From NCBI GenBank assembly GCA_002383285.1, contig DFXU01000097.1, positions 487 to 45,276 of the forward strand: a DNA stretch of 44,790 bases. The letters run 5' to 3'. The stretch comes from Caryophanales bacterium UBA4100 (GTDB lineage: Bacteria > Bacillota > Bacilli > Paenibacillales > UBA4045). A model generated the notes under the pieces. That model had not been told where the DNA came from. It ran no database searches and was given only the letters and a program-made list of their open reading frames with translations. Position numbers and translations under genes: made by a program. The stretch's first letter is position 1, and the number at the start of each line of letters is the position of its first letter. Shown piece after piece: positions 43,933-44,790 of this stretch.

Positions 43933-44130
43933 GTTGATGATCTAACGTTATATCGAGTGGTTAATCCTGAGAAACTTACAGCATAATCAAGAATAACGTT
44001 ATATCGAGTGGTTATATGCATGTATATCACAGATGTCCGAGGAAATGGGTCAATTAACCGCCCCAAAAGTGGCTAAACGGTTGAGGATAATCATTTGATC
44101 CGAATTAGCCACTCGAGATGTGGTTAAACC
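43933..44130. repeat. Dispersed ~198-bp repeat, copy 2
   Basis: The partner of 16431-16628 in the same orientation. AACGTTATATCGAGTGG is repeated perfectly twice inside it (near 43945 and 43996), followed by the palindromic units TTAACCGC...GTGGCTAA and TTAGCCAC...GTGGTTAA. It lies about 190 bp from the truncated FtsX gene. Confidence 0.85.
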
Positions 44131-44169
44131 CACACCCCGGAGGGAATATGGGTTTTGTACAGGAAGGGG

Positions 44170-44202
44170 TCAAAGATAGTTCAAAGATAGTTCAAAGATA
44201 GT
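44170..44202. repeat. 11-bp tandem repeat, three units
   Basis: TCAAAGATAGT occurs three times in a row (44170-44180, 44181-44191, 44192-44202), then a partial TCGATAGT. It lies about 35 bp past the bioY stop on the minus strand. This looks like a slippage-prone microsatellite; no function is apparent. Confidence 0.85.
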
Positions 44203-44237
44203 TCGATAGTTTGTCCACGTTCTTTACTTAATTCGTT

Positions 44238-44790
44238 CTAGGAATAATTAGGTGTGCGAGGGGCAGTGCCCTGTGAGATTGACTCGCCGGTCAGCCGTTC
44301 TATCGGGAATATCCGACGAATAGGAATGATGATTAGAGTAGCAGCCACTGCTTTCATCGCATCACCTAATAGGAATGGATAGAAGCCGCCAATCATCGCT
44401 TTCTCGAAGGAAAGTCCCACTACATGCATAAGCCAAGGGACCCCTGTTATGTACAAAATTAATGAGCCGAAAACCTCCATGCTTAAGAAAATAAGGATAT
44501 AGGAGAGCGTGTTGTTCGACCTAATCCTTTGGGTGGTAAGCCCAATCATCAACGCTGCTATCGGCCACATCCATACGTAACCGCCAGTATATCCGAGCAG
44601 AACGCCTAACCCACCCTGTCCATGAAGAAGGGGGAAGCCAATTGCGGTTAAAGCGACCACGATGAACATGCTGAAGAAGCCATATCGGGGACCGAGTAAT
44701 CCACCCGCTAACATGACAGCCAATGTCTGCAGAGTTATCGGTACAGCTGTGAAGCCTAGTGGTATACTGATAAACCCGAATACGACAACA
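44238..44790 (-). CDS. bioY: BioY family biotin transporter substrate-binding protein, 5' end outside window
   Basis: The frame is open to the window edge, so a few N-terminal residues are missing; about 183 are seen and BioY proteins are around 190. The sequence shows the S-component signature PLGFTAVPITLQTLAVMLAGGLLGPRYG (in parts: PITLQTLAVMLAG, LLGPRYG), GQGGLGVLLGYTGGYVWMWP and GGFYPFLLGDAMKA. These are typical of the biotin-specific membrane subunit of an ECF transporter. It would use a shared ECF ATPase/EcfT module not present here. Whether a BirA operator precedes it cannot be seen. Confidence 0.93.
   Translation of the reverse strand, partial: VVVFGFISIPLGFTAVPITLQTLAVMLAGGLLGPRYGFFSMFIVVALTAIGFPLLHGQGGLGVLLGYTGGYVWMWPIAALMIGLTTQRIRSNNTLSYILIFLSMEVFGSLILYITGVPWLMHVVGLSFEKAMIGGFYPFLLGDAMKAVAATLIIIPIRRIFPIERLTGESISQGTAPRTPNYS

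Noticed and set aside
1..44790. Prophage, integrative element or defence system
   Set aside because: No integrase, phage structural, toxin-antitoxin, restriction or known defence genes were found; gene content is metabolic, transport and housekeeping.

Overview
The window looks like a chromosomal segment of a Paenibacillus-type bacterium (Firmicutes, Paenibacillaceae). The reasons are strong AGGAGG-type ribosome binding sites, YesM/YesN two-component pairs beside LplB/LplC-type sugar ABC transporters with very large binding lipoproteins, a GbsR-controlled OpuA operon, a YxiN-like DbpA helicase, and Bacillales families such as DUF2512, DUF2294, UPF0316 and YetF. No phage, plasmid or integrase genes, CRISPR array, rRNA or tRNA were seen.

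Layout. 1-15 kb is a carbohydrate and uronate region: the end of an AraC regulator, a nucleoside hydrolase-ribokinase operon (minus strand), a YesN/YesM two-component system, a binding lipoprotein with two permeases, and a cytoplasmic alginate-lyase-fold protein whose start codon overlaps the last permease. A SatP-type acetate transporter gene and the uxaB-uxaA operon (tagaturonate to 2-keto-3-deoxygluconate) follow. 15-16.8 kb holds a YetF-like gene with an apparent AUA start, a deletion scar joining the start of a sensor kinase to the end of a sugar permease, one copy of a ~198-bp dispersed repeat, and a long palindrome. 16.8-26.2 kb holds a CHASE-GGDEF-EAL protein, a TetM/EF-G-like GTPase, two membrane proteins, DbpA, a CBS-domain protein, an AAC(3)-family acetyltransferase and a degenerate GIY-YIG protein. 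A MITE-like element with perfect 22-bp terminal inverted repeats lies at 26.25-26.52 kb.

26.6-36.5 kb holds a quinol-type nitric oxide reductase, a DUF2294 protein and an SbtA-like bicarbonate transporter, then the glycine betaine system (GbsR divergent from OpuA-A/B/C), a UPF0316 membrane protein and threonine synthase. 36.9-43.2 kb is one probable long operon: TAXI-TRAP binding protein, DUF1850 protein, fused TRAP permease, DJ-1/PfpI protein, two aldo/keto reductases and a DUF2512 protein. The end holds a truncated FtsX-type permease, the second ~198-bp repeat, an 11-bp tandem repeat and an incomplete bioY.

How the genes work together. The YesMN pair probably senses an extracellular saccharide and induces the transporter-lyase operon. 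The lyase would then cut imported uronate oligosaccharides inside the cell, and UxaB/UxaA could process part of the product. OpuA and GbsR handle osmoprotection. The TRAP operon looks like uptake plus reduction or detoxification of a carbonyl-containing compound. Both ~198-bp repeats lie close to truncated genes, which suggests local deletion or rearrangement. All names are family assignments made by reading motifs; no database search was possible.
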